Assembly: GCA_026182355.1 (NCBI GenBank) | Contig: JAPFBL010000233.1 | Location: 1,550,001-1,614,000 of the forward strand | DNA length: 64,000 nt | From: Hermatobates lingyangjiaoensis | Taxonomy: Eukaryota; Arthropoda; Insecta; Hemiptera; Hermatobatidae | Reading direction: 5' to 3' | Shown: piece by piece, positions 21,978-34,104 of the stretch | Position numbering within the stretch: the stretch's first letter is position 1 | Layout of the letters: each line of letters starts with the position of its first letter | Notes under the pieces: model-generated | What the model saw: only the letters and a program-made list of their open reading frames with translations | What the model was told of the DNA's origin: nothing | The model's database searches: none | Program-made: the position numbers and the translations under genes

Positions 21978-22022
21978 CTCACTACTATATTTCGATGTCC
22001 TCGTCTTCAGGAATTGAAGTGA
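21978..22022 (-). ncRNA. Hammerhead-like motif, PLE family F
   Basis: CUGAAGA (22010-22004), then CGAGGACAUC, GAAA (21993-21990), palindrome AUAU, A17, GUAGUG. The core boxes are complete but stem II is short and poorly paired. Confidence 0.55.
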
Positions 22023-22085
22023 ATCGCTCCAAAGGCTGATAACGACTCGTTATAATGAGTCGTTATCAGCCTTTGGAGCGATTTA

Positions 22086-22130
22086 CTTCTTTTCCTGAAG
22101 ACGAGGACATCGAAATATAGTAGTGAGTTC
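22086..22130 (+). ncRNA. Hammerhead-like motif, PLE family F
   Basis: Inverted partner of the motif at 21978: CUGAAGA (22095-22101), GAAA, AUAU, A17. Same weak stem II. Confidence 0.55.
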
Positions 22131-22304
22131 AGTGGTTTCCTTTCTATGTGTTCTTTTTTAAATTCTAGTTTATTCAGTTCGAAGAATCGTTTCTTCTAAT
22201 TGTCAAATATATATATAATTCTTTTTCTTACTTTGTTCGCTGTCTGATTACATAAAGTGAAAGGCCTCAGAGCATTTATTTCTTTTCTGTTTCCTTATAT
22301 ATAT

Positions 22305-22392
22305 ATATATTGTTAAAAGTAGCAGCAGCTTCTCACGATTTTTAAGCTGGTGGCCTCGATCTTGCGGGTGATTCTTTTATCTTGTGGATGGA
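22305..22392 (-). repeat. PLE-1 family 3' end, diverged fragment
   Basis: TATATTGTTAAAAGTAGCAG...AAGCTGGTGGCCTCGATCTT matches the (TA)n/TTGTTAAAATTTGCAGCAGC...CTGGTGGCCTCGATCCTT terminus at 47930-48000. This is an old copy truncated just inside the N-terminal coding block. Confidence 0.7.
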
Positions 22393-22499
22393 TGTATATA
22401 CATGTTTTCCTCCTTGAGGGTAGCTTAGTTTAAGTTATAACTATACTCCTTATTGAAGTCAATGTGTTCCGGCATAATGATTATATATTGATTGACTAA

Positions 22500-22770
22500 A
22501 TTTTGCACAAATTAACTGAGTCTGTAAAGTTTTGTAATTGGTGGATTAGTAATTAGAAATGACGGGTGGCCGTGGGCCTGCAGATGACAAGAAACAAAAG
22601 TCGACCTGGCTGCCCCTGTCACCTTGAGTAGGGAGGGTGGGGGGGGGGGGGGGGAGGGGGGCCAGGCAGTAATTAGAACTGTAGTAGTTGTCGGTGTACT
22701 GCCCAATATGCAAGGGACGTCGGGGCCCCCCAAATTAAGCCAGTCCACTAAGACCAGCTGCCTTTAATTA
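22500..22770. other. GC-rich patch with long G run
   Basis: A run of about 30 bases, almost all G (about 22630-22665), lies inside a 200-bp GC-rich island. It could form a G-quadruplex. The 78-codon minus frame is proline-rich only because of the run. Confidence 0.6.
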
Positions 22771-23105
22771 TATCATTCAATACTTGCCCACACCCTCAAC
22801 CCTGTTAAACTAATAACACGCTCTGTTTATTCTCTCAAGCGTCTATAGACACCCCAACGTAACTATACAAAATTATAACGAAAGTTGATTTAACAAGAAA
22901 AGAAAACTAGTAATTAACAGTTATTCCTGAAAAATAATTAATCAATTTATTTCTTTTTCATACCAGTGTCAGTAAAGTAGAAAAAAAAAGGCTTTTTGTA
23001 GAATTTCTAAAAAATTGTTCATTCACTTCAATTTTGTTCTCTTTATAATAATGTTTTCTTTCAAATCATTTATTTCATAAAAAATATTAAAATTATAAAA
23101 TATTT
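22771..23105. other. AT-rich stretch without recognisable features
   Basis: Nothing supportable seen. Confidence 0.4.
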
Positions 23106-23290
23106 ATTATGTGAGAAATTAGAACACATACTTACCGTCTGTAGTATTTGGTTTTAACCGTCTGCAGGAGAGATAAGAGAGGGAAAACAAGTGCACTGGG
23201 TACATAATTTCTCTATATTTCATTTTGTACGCTGAACTTTGTTTGTCCGTTTCGGATCGTATTTCCATCGAAAAAGACTATATATGGTAT
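23106..23290 (-). repeat. PLE family E fragment, decayed
   Basis: Shares ACTTACCGTCTGTAGT, CCGTCTGCAGGAGAGATAAG and a TTTCCATCGAAAAAG end with the palindrome at 2872-3145. The ribozyme box reads CUGCAGA (A6 to C), so it is probably dead. Confidence 0.65.
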
Positions 23291-24050
23291 TCTATGCCTA
23301 CCTACGAGTAGATATGATTTTCCTGTTTACTTCTAATTTATATCCAACTTTCAGTAAAAACAACTTTTTTCATACGTTGTTTTAATCAAGAAAAAAAAGT
23401 GTATTATTATTTATCTGAATTAATCATGACTAACTGGACCACAGTGAGAGTACTAATTTGATATGAGACATTTTCAGTGAGTTATTCTGGATGGTTTTAA
23501 ATGCACTAGATTAATATATTCATGATTGAATTTCATGTTAAACATTATGAAATGAGGAGTTTCGCTATTAGCTTAAGGTGATAGGACTGATTCAAGGGGG
23601 CTACAATTCAACCATGTTAGAATCATAAAGAATTTTTTATGATTCTTAATCCGTTGACAATTTCAACCACTTTCAAGTATTGATTAAAACAGACATCAAC
23701 AAACAAAATTAATTTCTGGAAATTGAAGCCTTTTTATGCATAGTTGATATTTGTAACAAATTAAATTAAAACTGACGCCTTTGACATTTCTGATCAAAGC
23801 AAGACTATTATCTGTATTAATTCAACTTGTGTACATACTTTGATAGGTATATATTAAAGTTTTGTTTGACTCTCAGACATCAGTAATCGAATTTTACAAC
23901 GGTATTAATGAGTGAAATTTCTTTTCAGAAAATCCTCTTTATTAATGAATCAAATCAATGATAACTAGAGTGCTAAGTGACAGTTCAAATATGCACAAAA
24001 AATTAAATTTATATATAATACATTTTCACTACTGTGATCGGAAAGCGTGT
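23291..24050. other. AT-rich stretch without recognisable features
   Basis: Nothing supportable seen. Confidence 0.4.
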
Positions 24051-24054
24051 TAGC

Positions 24055-24178
24055 GACTTGCTACCCTGGCTACTGGCTACTGGCTACCCTGGATACTGGC
24101 TACCCTGGATACTGGCTACCCTGGATACTGGCTACCCTGGCTACTGGCTACCTTGGCTACTGGCTAAACTACTCCGGT
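24055..24178. repeat. 16-bp minisatellite (CTACCCTGGATACTGG)
   Basis: About six to seven units, with GGATACTGG/GGCTACTGG variants. A related single segment (TGCACTACTGTCATCGG...CTACCCTGGCT) lies at 24380-24430, so the array probably grew inside one copy of a dispersed repeat. Confidence 0.85.
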
Positions 24179-25900
24179 AGTTTATTACCGGCGTTTGTTT
24201 ATATTAAGCAAATATTAAATTAAAAGAAATTTTTTTTTGTTGCATTTATATACGAGGTGGTTAGAGGTGTAAAATAAATATGTAATGTAATGTAAGTATG
24301 TAAATATGTAAAAGTTTATTATATATTCATATGTTTACTATATAATATATTATAATTTGTCACATTTATTTATAATACATTTGCACTACTGTCATCGGCT
24401 AGCACGCAAGACACTTGCTACCCTGGCTCCAATTTTGGTAATATAGTGATAATTTTCCTTTTATTTATCATTATTCAGATAATAAATAATATATATTTAA
24501 TTTCAGGTCTCTATCTCCACCGTAAATGGGCGAACAAACAAACGAACAAACAAAATCAGGAACTTTATATATAGAGATTATAAAAGAAGTCAAAACATTT
24601 CATTAATCTTTCAGAAACTCTACCATCATCTTAATTGCCTACTATTTATCAGCACAAAGAAGTAGGTACAAACAAAACAACGATGAATGAATTTTAAAAA
24701 ACTTGAGAAATCATGAAATAATGATATTTAAAGTTGTAGCATTTCAGTCGATACAGTGACTCAAATAAATATCTAGTACCAATTATTATAAATATGTATC
24801 AGCATATGAAATAAAAAAATGGAACTAAAATATTCAAATAGAATACTTTCTATGAATATTTTAGTGTTGTCATTTTCAAAGTTGTTCAATTTCAATTTTA
24901 GTGTTGTTCTATGAGAGTGTTGTCATTTTCACTAAGGAAAGTTCATGGCATGAAAGTATCAATTTGGCTTTAGCAGTTACTGTTTCAATTATGTAATTCC
25001 CATCTTAGTATTTGCCAATGTCCCTGTTTGTTTGCATATTTTTTTTATTACTGGGAGATGATTTTTTTTCAAATACGCCCATACTATTTATAACTTAATC
25101 ATTAATAAATCTATTTAAAACTACTTTTGGTTAACTTAAATTAAAATTTGTTTGAACTGTAAATTAAAATATAAATCTGTAATAAAAGTAAACTATTTTT
25201 AAAAAAAACAAAATATGAGACCATTAAATCACAGAACTTATTAAAATTAAATATTAACTGGGGAAACATCTTTGGTCAAAGTAATTTAAACAAAAAAAAA
25301 AGTATATTGTAAGTTAAATGTTGTTGTTTCAAAGGTTAAATGTTAATTTAGTTTTTATTCAAACAAAAAAGAAAACTTCTGGTTACTTTGTTTCTAGTAG
25401 AATATGGCAATATTTTTTCTGAGTTTTTGTAGTAAAGTAAAAACAATCCTGAGAACCAGTTTTGAAACAAATAGAGCTATGTCGAGTTCTTTGATTTCTT
25501 TCTGCACCAGCTTTTGTGACTTGTTATGTTTGTTTTAATATGTCATTTATGTAAGTATTAAAAAAGCATCAGAGCAAAATTCCACGAGAAATGAAAAAAA
25601 AAATATAATTTCAGAATGAATTTTTTCGATAAACTAGTTTTGTTGTTCATTCCGCAGAGAATGTTATATCTAATATTTAGAAGTTATATCTAAAAATTTG
25701 AAATATGAAGAAAAGTTAAACATTGAGTATAGGAACACATATACTAACTCTAATTTTTAGTAAATTCGGCTTCAAGAGGTAAAAGAGATGGAGAAGAACC
25801 GGCTGTCGGTTACTTTTTGATATACTACAAACGTATTTCTCTTTCCCTTGTCCCTAAGAAGACAGTTTATCCAAAAATTAATGTGAGTTTAAGTAATTTT
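24179..25900. other. AT-rich stretch without recognisable features
   Basis: A (CAAA/CGAACAAA)n-like end at 24525-24555 may be a transposon tail. Nothing else seen. Confidence 0.4.
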
Positions 25901-26199
25901 CTAGTGTATTATTTTGCCAAACGTACCTCTTTATTAATATTCTGCAGTTTAATCAACGCGGATATCAAACTTCATGTTTATTATCAAAATAATTTGAAGT
26001 TTTAAATTAAATATCTTTATCAAATTAATGATATCTTTTTAAAGTTTATTTTGCCAAACAGTTTATAGAACAGTTGATCATTCACAAGAATTCGACAAAC
26101 GTCAGTAAAACGAGACAGAAAACCAAAAATATTGAAACTAAAATCAAACTAAATGAACAAGGATCTATGATTGTCATTGCAGAGGCTTAACATAATGGT

Positions 26200-26360
26200 T
26201 TATCGACTGACAGTCAAGGTCGAAGGTTTTGTCCGGTTAAGATTGTTGTTCCTTTAAATAATGTAAATTTCATTTTCTTAGTAAAAAACCCAAACGTCGA
26301 CAATAACAGTTTGATTTTTGAATCTAGAAAATTTAACCAAATCCCGATTAAATAACACAC
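26200..26360 (+). repeat. PLE-2 family 3' end fragment
   Basis: TCGAAGGTTTTGTCCGG, TTGTTCCTTTAAATAATG and the border CCCGATTAAATAACACACC into TATATATA match the PLE-2 3' region (plus-strand copy at 63780-63840; terminus at 51316). Confidence 0.75.
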
Positions 26361-26379
26361 CTATATATATATAACAGTT

Positions 26380-26620
26380 CAAAATTGAAGATAGGTGGCA
26401 CAGAAAGTAAACGAAACACACTTACAGACGCAAATTTTCGGGTAATCCGTATTCAGGAGAAAAGAAAAAGAAAGACCAAGCACGTGCACTAATGTATTTC
26501 TGTACTATGTGTGTAAATTTGTCTCGTAAACTGGAACATATAGTGTCCAGTTTGGATAATTTTTGCGAATTAAATTGTCTCGTTTTACTGACGTTTATCG
26601 AATTCGTTTGAATGATCAAC
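26380..26620 (-). pseudogene. PLE family E/F N-terminal fragment
   Basis: A 65-codon frame (26422-26619) precedes a decayed ribozyme-like motif with CUGAAUA (G8 to U) and CCCGAAAAUUU near 26430-26460. Its right part belongs to the inverted-repeat arm. No catalytic motif is present. Confidence 0.5.
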
Positions 26621-26799
26621 TGTTCAATAAACTGTTTGGCAAAATAAACTTTAAAAAGATATCATTAATTTAATACAGATATTTAATTTAATACTTCAAA
26701 TTGTTTTGATAATAAACATGAAGTTTGATCTGAGTTGATTTAACTGCAGAATATTAATAAAGATGTATGTTTGGCAAAATAATACTTGGTCTACTTAGT

Positions 26800-27775
26800 C
26801 TTAATGTGTGTATTTTCCCCATCTCTCTTAGTGGCAGAAAAAAAATAGCCACTAATGTTCGCATCTTTTGTAAATACTTGCAGAAATAAATTAATTAGTT
26901 CAGTTTTTAATATTAATTATTTTTTCATTGAGTTAAGAGGTGGTATTCATAATATATATTGATTTATGTTTATTTCAAATAATGATATGTTGAAACAAAT
27001 TATTCATACTTTAAGAAATTCAATTTAACTGATGAAAATTGTTTATAATCAGGTTAATGGATGACGTAGGGAATCATGGTAGGTTTCTTTATATTTAAGG
27101 TTATAAGACCAGAGTCAGCGTTTATATAATAAGAATACTTCACAGTAAAGGCGTAAAACTAGAATCAACGTCTAAAGCATTGTTGATAATTTAAAATTGA
27201 GTCAAAGGTCTTTCAGCCAAAATAAATGGTTTTCATCAGATTCAGATGATGGATATCAGTATGTATGAAATACTGGCGTAATGCAGTTGTCTCTGTTGAA
27301 AAATCATAGCCACATTTCTGAATTAACTAATGTGTTTTGGATGTTTATATATGTACCTGTTAATTTAGAAACATTAGTGAGTTGAATGAATTCCAATACA
27401 ATTTACCATGAACAACCTTATTACTGTTATAAGCGAAATATCAAATATATTTCAACTTGTTTTGAAGGTTGAAAATTTCAAGTATATTTAGCCATCTTTT
27501 ACTAGTTTTATAATACAATCATTCTGAAGAGATAAATTTATTTTATTTAAATCGATTCAACAAAACCTGCTTTCAAATGTGTTTGTCAGCTTGGATTTTT
27601 TTTTTGCGAGGTCTGGAGTTGTTGTAATTCATTATTTACACATCGTGGCTATGAAAGATTGATGCAATAAATTCTAAGGCAATGAAAATATTACAACAAT
27701 ACTGCAATATTATGTAGCATTTATAGTACATAACAATAAATATAATAAGGTATTGTTGTCTTGAGCACAATTACT
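26800..27775. other. AT-rich stretch without recognisable features
   Basis: Nothing supportable seen. Confidence 0.4.
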
Positions 27776-27835
27776 AATAAACACTTTTTCTTCTTCTTGG
27801 AATTTGGTCAGGGTTAATACATGGAATCACCTTTT

Positions 27836-27875
27836 CGCCAACGTTTCATCATTATTTTAAGACATTCTCAGGGCT
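27836..27875 (-). ncRNA. Hammerhead motif, PLE family G (damaged)
   Basis: The core reads CUGAGAA (G8 to A), with stem II, GAAA, ACGU and GGC otherwise preserved. Probably inactive. Confidence 0.6.
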
Positions 27876-27971
27876 ATAAATCAAGGCTAGCTTTTAATAC
27901 CAAACCAACAAAGCCGTTATCATTAGCCGAGATAAATGCTTTGTTGGTTCGGTATTAGAACCTAGCCTTGA

Positions 27972-28018
27972 TTTATAGCTGAGGATGTCTTAAAATAATA
28001 ACGAAACATTGACGAAAA
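27972..28018 (+). ncRNA. Hammerhead motif, PLE family G (damaged)
   Basis: CUGAGGA (27979-27985), GAAA (28003-28006) and ACAUU are present. Stem I is lost because CC is missing before the core, and stem II is weakened. Confidence 0.6.
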
Positions 28019-28072
28019 GGTGACTTCATGTATTAACCCTGAGCAAATTCCAAGAAGAAGAAAAAGTGTTTA

Positions 28073-29930
28073 ATAAATATAACAATTACATTGTAGTACA
28101 CAAAAGTACTAAGGTAAATCTTCAATGTTCCCACATCAGGAGATAGCAAGCTGAACTTATCTAGTGAACATAACAGAAAGTAAAGACCACTAATGCTTTT
28201 GATTTCATTTGACCTCTTATCCAACACTACATCCACCAAATTTCAAATGAATATATTTTATATATTTAAGAAATTCAGTTGATTTTGTTTTTTGAAAAAT
28301 TTTAAATATGTCACTTTACTCGATTAGTTTCAAATCTGTTTAATGTTAGTAAAAGAAGAGTACATAAAGGTTCTCATTAAACAATGTTTGGTTTATTTAA
28401 ACATTTCATAATTATTGAAGAAATAATGCAAGTTGATATCGCTATAATGTCATTTTAACAGAAGACAACTTCGTCTTTAATCCTGACAAAACCTTTGCTA
28501 CTTTTAAACGACAGCTGACAAAACTAGTCTTCCTTAATTACATGTAAGCATATTACTAAGTCAAAGATTAAGCTAATTCAAGAATAATAATAGTGACTGC
28601 ATTTATTCCTTCTCAAGTACTAGAATATTTTCTTCTAGAAAAACATCACTACGTTCCTACACTATTAGGACATTCCTATTTAAAATCAATCGTTTTAGAA
28701 TCATATGACTAAAGATTCAAATATATTCAAAACCCTGATTAAAAAAATAACAATATTCTTTTAACATATTGCATATTATTTAAAGAGTTTTTATATTACG
28801 TCTAGAATTCTAGATGCATTTCCAGAGGTTTGCTAATACAGTAAAGTGAGTATCCAGTTCTCTAGAAATTTATTATTTCTCTCCATTCATTTCATATATT
28901 CTACATTTAAAAATTCTTATACTCTTCTGTTTCATCTATTTCAACATGATATTCGTCTCATGAATATCGTCATCTGCAATTTCCTTATCATGATAGCAGA
29001 CACAATATGTTGGTCAAAATGATTATTTTTAATTGTATTTTCTTTCACAAGTAAATGGTTTTCATGTAAGCTTTATAAATATTTCAACATATATAAACAT
29101 TAATAGAACGGTTGGTTGGGCAATAAACAAATCTTTTTCTAATATAAATACAAAAAAGGTTTTTGTTTTAACTATATTAGGAGTTGGATACTTTTTTTCC
29201 TTCCTTTTACATCCTATCCAATGTGTTGCTGTACTCTTATACTATTAACCCCTAGTGAATATTGCATGAAATTCTCAAAGTATTGCTTTTGTTTAATGAA
29301 GTCGCTCATCTGTTAGGGTAATAGAAACCAGAGCTTATTGGATTAGTGGAGGCCTGCTATGCTAAACAACCCTTGGCACTATTTGCATGCTATCTGGGTT
29401 GGGCAGGATTTGTCTGAACAAAGCGTTCTTTGAAAACAATACACAATGGGCTTCGGGCTCAAGAGGGCTTGCTGTACGGTCACAATATGATTGACCGATG
29501 CTCTAAGATACTCTCTGAAAGTTAAATGAATATTTACAAGTTCGTAAGCTTTCCAAGGTAGGGAGCTTCATAATGCCAACAAATTATTGCAATTTTCGAG
29601 TCACCAATCTTGTTCACCAGTCTTCAGTAACTCAATTTTTTTCACTCTCAAAACGCACATGTATGTACGTAAAATTAAATTATTTAAGAAAAAAAATTCG
29701 AATAAGTACATGCAATTAAATTTAAAGTCTAAACCGCAGTGTAAGGATCCTCTTTAGCAGATACGGCTAGCTTCTAATAATATTTGAAATTTTACCATCT
29801 TTATGAGAACAGGATGGTGCAAAGATGCAACAAAGTAATAGGGGATATTGATATAGAAACATTTGATGCGTTATTAGTGTTAGCTGATTCTAAAGGCTCC
29901 AGTCTATTTTACCCAAAAATGCATCTATAA
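28073..29930. other. AT-rich stretch without recognisable features
   Basis: A mixed-composition patch at 29300-29560 (for example GGGCTTCGGGCTCAAGAGGG) has no readable frame. Otherwise nothing. Confidence 0.4.
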
Positions 29931-29937
29931 GCCTTAG

Positions 29938-30110
29938 AAACAGAAATGGGCGGATCGAATACGAACTATTTGAAGTAGTCGAATACGCGGTTTTGACAGC
30001 AACGCGACTACTTTCGAATATTTCGATATGTATTCGGTTGGCCTTTTATGATACGAATACAAAGTAGTCGTATCGGATTTGTTTTTATCAAGTACCCCGT
30101 TTTCCCTCCA
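29938..30110. mobile_element. Possible hAT-type transposon end
   Basis: CAGAAATGGGCGGATCGAATACG resembles terminal sequences of some hAT elements. It is followed by repeated GAATACGA/AGTAGTCG motifs (29955-30070). No second terminus or 8-bp duplication was found, so this is tentative. Confidence 0.3.
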
Positions 30111-32425
30111 CCCCACCACAGACTATGACGTCAGCCACTGCCCACCAACTCCTACTCATTCCTCTCTTTCTGCCAATTATAACGAAGGATTTGCTTAGCA
30201 CTTGCATCATTACATGAAGCGACCAGCAACGGAGACTCGTAATACTTCTTCCCTACTCCGCTCTCAGGCTTGAGACTGCGAGTGACCTGCATCTGGTGTC
30301 TGAGCATCACATATTCACCATACTTATAACCTTATAATTATTCTCCATAAAAGTAATAATAATAATATACTTTAAAATAATTGACTAAATTTGATTTAAT
30401 TTTAAAATAGTTTTTGAACAAGGTCCCTTTATCTAACCTTATAAAACATGTCAGAGTTATATCATTCCAAGAAGACTGATTATCAGAAAATCATTTTATG
30501 GAATTTATGCTACTAGCATAAATTGCTTACAATAACAAACAAGTTATAAGATGCCATTTTCTACTGAGTGATAATTCAGTTCTATTACATAAAATATTTT
30601 ATCAAATGGTTTAATGATGCTAGAAATATTAGAATTATTAGTAATAGTGTCTGCCATACCTCGTAAAGTTTGGTTCCCATCTTCAAGAGCAACTAATATT
30701 TCTAATATTACTTACATCAGTGGAACTAACTCAATAACTATATTATGCTAGAAATGTTTGCAGGTTGAAATTAATGAACCCAGACTGATAAGTTTTACGA
30801 TAAAATACTCTCAGAGGAAACAAGTCATCTAAAAACGTTTACTTTTATCATTTTTTTGAAAAAACGAAATATATTGTTTCTATCAGTATAATCATCCTGT
30901 ATCAATCAACATTATAGGCACAAAGTCATAACAAAATATGTTTTTTTTTTTTTAAATAATAAATATACTAGTGAAATAACATCTAAGAAAAGTAAAAAAA
31001 ATCATTGTCTAGTAAGTCACTAAAGTTGAGTATATATTCCAGATATAAATTATCAAGTCCAAAACTTGATACAAAGCTTGATGAAACTGACCTAGGGTAA
31101 CATTGTATTCTGCTTCAACAACTTTGCTATCAATATAGTCAATAGTCAGAATGTCTGCGATCAGGCTTTGTAGTAATTATTGATTAACTTGACAACAAAA
31201 TAAAAGTTATGTCTTAATCATAAGTTTAATCATCTCTCAGCTTATTAAATTTATAATTTTGTTTTTTTTTTTGGAATGTACACACTAAAATATAATTTTC
31301 AATAAAAATATTTCACATTTTTTATCATTTAAGAATGAAAATCAATGCAACACTTTAATAGTTTATTTCTGCTAATATAAAATGATTTGGTTTCAAAATT
31401 TATTACTTTAATGTTCACATGAAACGAGACCAGAAACTCGTTTGTGGTTTTATAAGTTTGGTATATGTTAGTAATAACATCAGTGTAGTGTGAGTTGTGT
31501 TTACTGTACTCTATCACATGAATGTATTTCTTATTTTTTGCTTTCCTCTCTCTTTGTTTCTTTACTCCCTCTCATTCCCTCTTCTTCAGTCTTGTTTTTT
31601 TTTCATTTACTCAATTTCTTCCTTCCTTCCAATATCTCAAACATTTTCTCTTTTATTATCTCTCCTACTTTCTCTCTCTCCCTTTTCTATCTTATAAAAG
31701 TTTAATGTAATATTAGTTTTTGCATTGTATTGAGTGTACGGAAACATATGTTTTCCTAAAAAGAGTTTATTGTTATAAACTTAATACCATGTGAATTAAA
31801 TACCTATGAAATATTTCATTTCTATTTTACAATTAAACGTCATATTTTCAGGCTGTTTGATAAATGATACAGCTCTTTGAACCAAAGTAATATATTTAGT
31901 TCTTTAAACGATAGTTATAGAGTGACAAATAGTTTATTTGTAAAATATAACGGTATAAGAAAGGGTTGTTCCATATAATAAATCTATTGATAAACGTCGG
32001 AAAAGTACAAAATATAATATTTGTGAAAAAATATTTTGTAGAGAGTGAATTTTACTTTAAGGATAGCAATGTTTTGAGTTGGTGGGTTCTAGAGAGTCAG
32101 AGGAAGGGTGGAAGGACTTCACCCTATGGTGATTCATCAGTTTCACCGAGGCGTCCTTCCCTAAGGGTTCCACGTCTTTTAACCCCTTTGTTTCTCGCAG
32201 TAAACTTACACTTTAACCGCAGGCATTGTTATTAAATTCCCATTCTTCTTAAAAAGGGAAACTTATAATAAATCATTTCTAATTTTTTACTCTTCCAATC
32301 ATTATATATATATATATGTTACATATAATTCATTATATTATATATATATATATGAAAATTAATAATCAACAATAACTCTTGATATAATATATGCATTAAA
32401 CAACCGCAATAAACAAAAATATATT
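30111..32425. other. Stretch without recognisable genes
   Basis: Contains a pyrimidine-rich run at 31545-31690 that gives overlapping low-complexity frames, a mixed-composition patch at 32080-32230 with no recognised domain, and short (TA)n at 32300-32350. Confidence 0.4.
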
Positions 32426-32429
32426 TGAT

Positions 32430-32760
32430 AAAATGCTCTAAGGACTTTCGTTACAACATCATCAGAGAGCTAAATGAACTAAACAAAAAATGTAATAACC
32501 AAGTTAACCTGGTTTATTGAAGTCTTCAAGATTGCTGGTATCCCTGTCTGAATTAAATGTTCTTAAAATTGAAGGAGTCTTGAACTGCTTGCTTATTTCT
32601 TTTATCAATATTTCAAACTTTTCAACCTGGATGAAATATTGATAAAAGAAATAAGTAAACAGATCAAGACACCTTCAATTTTTGGAACATTAAATTCAGA
32701 CAGGGATGCCAGCAATCCTAAAGACTTCAATCAACCAGGTTGATTGAAATTTATAACAAG
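32430..32760. repeat. PLE family I palindrome
   Basis: Arms 32500-32625 and 32628-32755 are inverted copies (AACCTGGTT..., GACTTCAA, GATAAAAGAAATAAG) meeting at about 32627. The left arm continues to a hammerhead motif and an AT-rich border; the right arm stops earlier. Confidence 0.75.
32432..32473 (-). ncRNA. Hammerhead ribozyme motif, PLE family I
   Basis: Minus strand: GCUCU then CUGAUGA (32465-32459), extra U, stem II GUUGUAAC, GAAA (32449-32446), AGUCCU, U17, AGAGC. Stem I GCUCU/AGAGC is five perfect pairs. Stem III is not fully self-complementary here. Confidence 0.7.
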
Positions 32761-32870
32761 ACTTCACATAAACACGTGAAATAACAATCAATGATCAAGC
32801 CACAATAAGAAATGAGAAAAAATTACTAAGATCTTTCAACAAGCGGTCTTCGTCAGAGTAAAAACCATGT
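32761..32870 (-). repeat. PLE family A 3' fragment, decayed
   Basis: Contains CACGTGAAATAACAATCAAT, CACAATAAG, AAGATCTTTC and TCGTCAGAGT, but part of stem II (CCGTAA) is deleted. Ribozyme probably inactive. Confidence 0.65.
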
Positions 32871-33736
32871 TGCTTTCGTATTGCAGTAATAAAATATAAG
32901 TAAAATAAATTAAATATTTATTTATAACAGTTAAATACAGTGCGTTTCATTAAATGGGAAATAATAATATCTTTTTCTTTTTAATGCAAGCAGTGCATAA
33001 ATTAAAAAAAAATTGAAAAGTTTAATTTCTGAAGATGGCTGTAAGACCCCTGGATTGAACAAAAAAAAAAAAAAACCCGTTGATCATATTTATATTTAAA
33101 AATAAGTCAAAATTAGCACCGAGCTATAATTGAGTAAATAACAGTTTGCTATTTACAAAAACCAAAATAAAAGACGAAATGCTAAAGATATTCGTATAGG
33201 GTATAGCAAAGGTTATCACAATAATATAGAAACATGAGAAAGTTCTAAATCATCTTCACATATCAGTGTCAAGTAATAACTCAGTTCTATAGTCACTCAT
33301 TTGTTATGTACTCTATGTAATATATATAAGTCAAAAGATAGAACCAAAAAGACTTGTTGCAAACTAAATACTATCGTATAATACATACAGTAATTATTAT
33401 TTTGATAAATATTTTATCACAATAGAAGAATCGAAGAAAATGTAAAGTTAAAAGTTAAAAGTAAAAAAAGAATATTTTCAGAATTTTAAATTTAGCATAT
33501 ATTATGAATGACGTGAAAAGTTGAAATAACAACAGATTGATACGCAAGTAAAATAAAAATTTGTTTTTAAATAATAAATTGCTAGAAATTTCACCAAAAG
33601 TTCAAGGGAATACAAAACAAATAATTTTATCAATTGTGTAATTGTTTTTGATATTATGATTATGATTGATGTTCCTTACGTTTGAACAAAAAACTGTAAT
33701 AACAGATACAAATATTTGAAATGAATTGAACATATG

Positions 33737-33740
<4 letters not shown>
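32871..33740. other. AT-rich stretch without recognisable features
   Basis: A long A run near 33060. Nothing else seen. Confidence 0.4.

Positions 33741-33772
<32 letters not shown>
33741..33772. repeat. (TA)n tract
   Basis: Pure TA at the edge of a PLE family J fragment. Confidence 0.9.
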
Positions 33773-33776
<4 letters not shown>

Positions 33777-34100
33777 TTATTTATTCATGCCATAGTACAA
33801 AGGTCGTTCAACAAAACATGTATATATATACATCATGGTATTATATATATATATATATATATATACCATGATGTATATATATACATGTTTTGTTGAACGA
33901 CCTTTGTACTATGGCATGAATAAATTTCATTGTCCATCTTAAGAGTTTTCTCACCTTTGTTTTAAATATTTCTGGTACTAAATATACTAGTTCTCCAAAT
34001 GTCAGCTCCATGCTCCAAATTTATTCATGCCATGGTAGAAAGGTCGTTCAACAAAATATGTATAAAAGAAGGATTGCTCCCCAAATTTACAAATATATAT
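33773..34100. pseudogene. PLE family J N-terminal fragments in inverted array
   Basis: 33783-33840 (plus) and 33862-34012 (minus) carry the frame GELVYLVPEIFKTKVRKL, then FIHA.VQRSFNKTC. 34016-34100 (plus) gives FIHAMV.RSFNKIC then IKEGLLPKFTNI, ending in (TA)n. This is the conserved block before the PLE RT domain. No RT or endonuclease is present. 33862-34075 recurs almost unchanged at 35505-35697. Confidence 0.7.
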
Positions 34101-34104
34101 ATAT

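Larger units (their letters stand above)
21936..22200. repeat. PLE family F head-to-head palindrome
   Basis: Near-perfect inverted arms (AATTTAAAAAAGAACACATA...to the centre at about 22052, TCGTTATAATGA). Both arms carry a hammerhead-like motif. Confidence 0.85.
25905..26790. repeat. Large inverted repeat with nested PLE fragments
   Basis: Arms about 25905-26130 and 26570-26790 are inverted copies (TATTTTGCCAAAC..., GATATCTTTTTAAAGTTTAT / ATAAACTTTAAAAAGATATC, TGACGTTT). Inside lie a plus-strand PLE-2-family 3' end (26200-26360) and a minus-strand family E piece (26380-26620). The arms are moderately diverged. Confidence 0.7.
27778..28072. repeat. PLE family G head-to-head palindrome (old copy)
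   Basis: Arms share ACACTTTTTCTTCTTCTTGG, AATTTGGTCAGGGTTAATACATG, the ribozyme region, then AATACCAAACCAACAAAG at the centre (about 27925). A younger copy of the same family is at 62930-63160. Confidence 0.8.

Noticed and set aside
31490..31710. Three overlapping plus frames at 31.5 kb
   Set aside because: Pyrimidine-rich low complexity gives Ser/Leu/Phe peptides in every frame.
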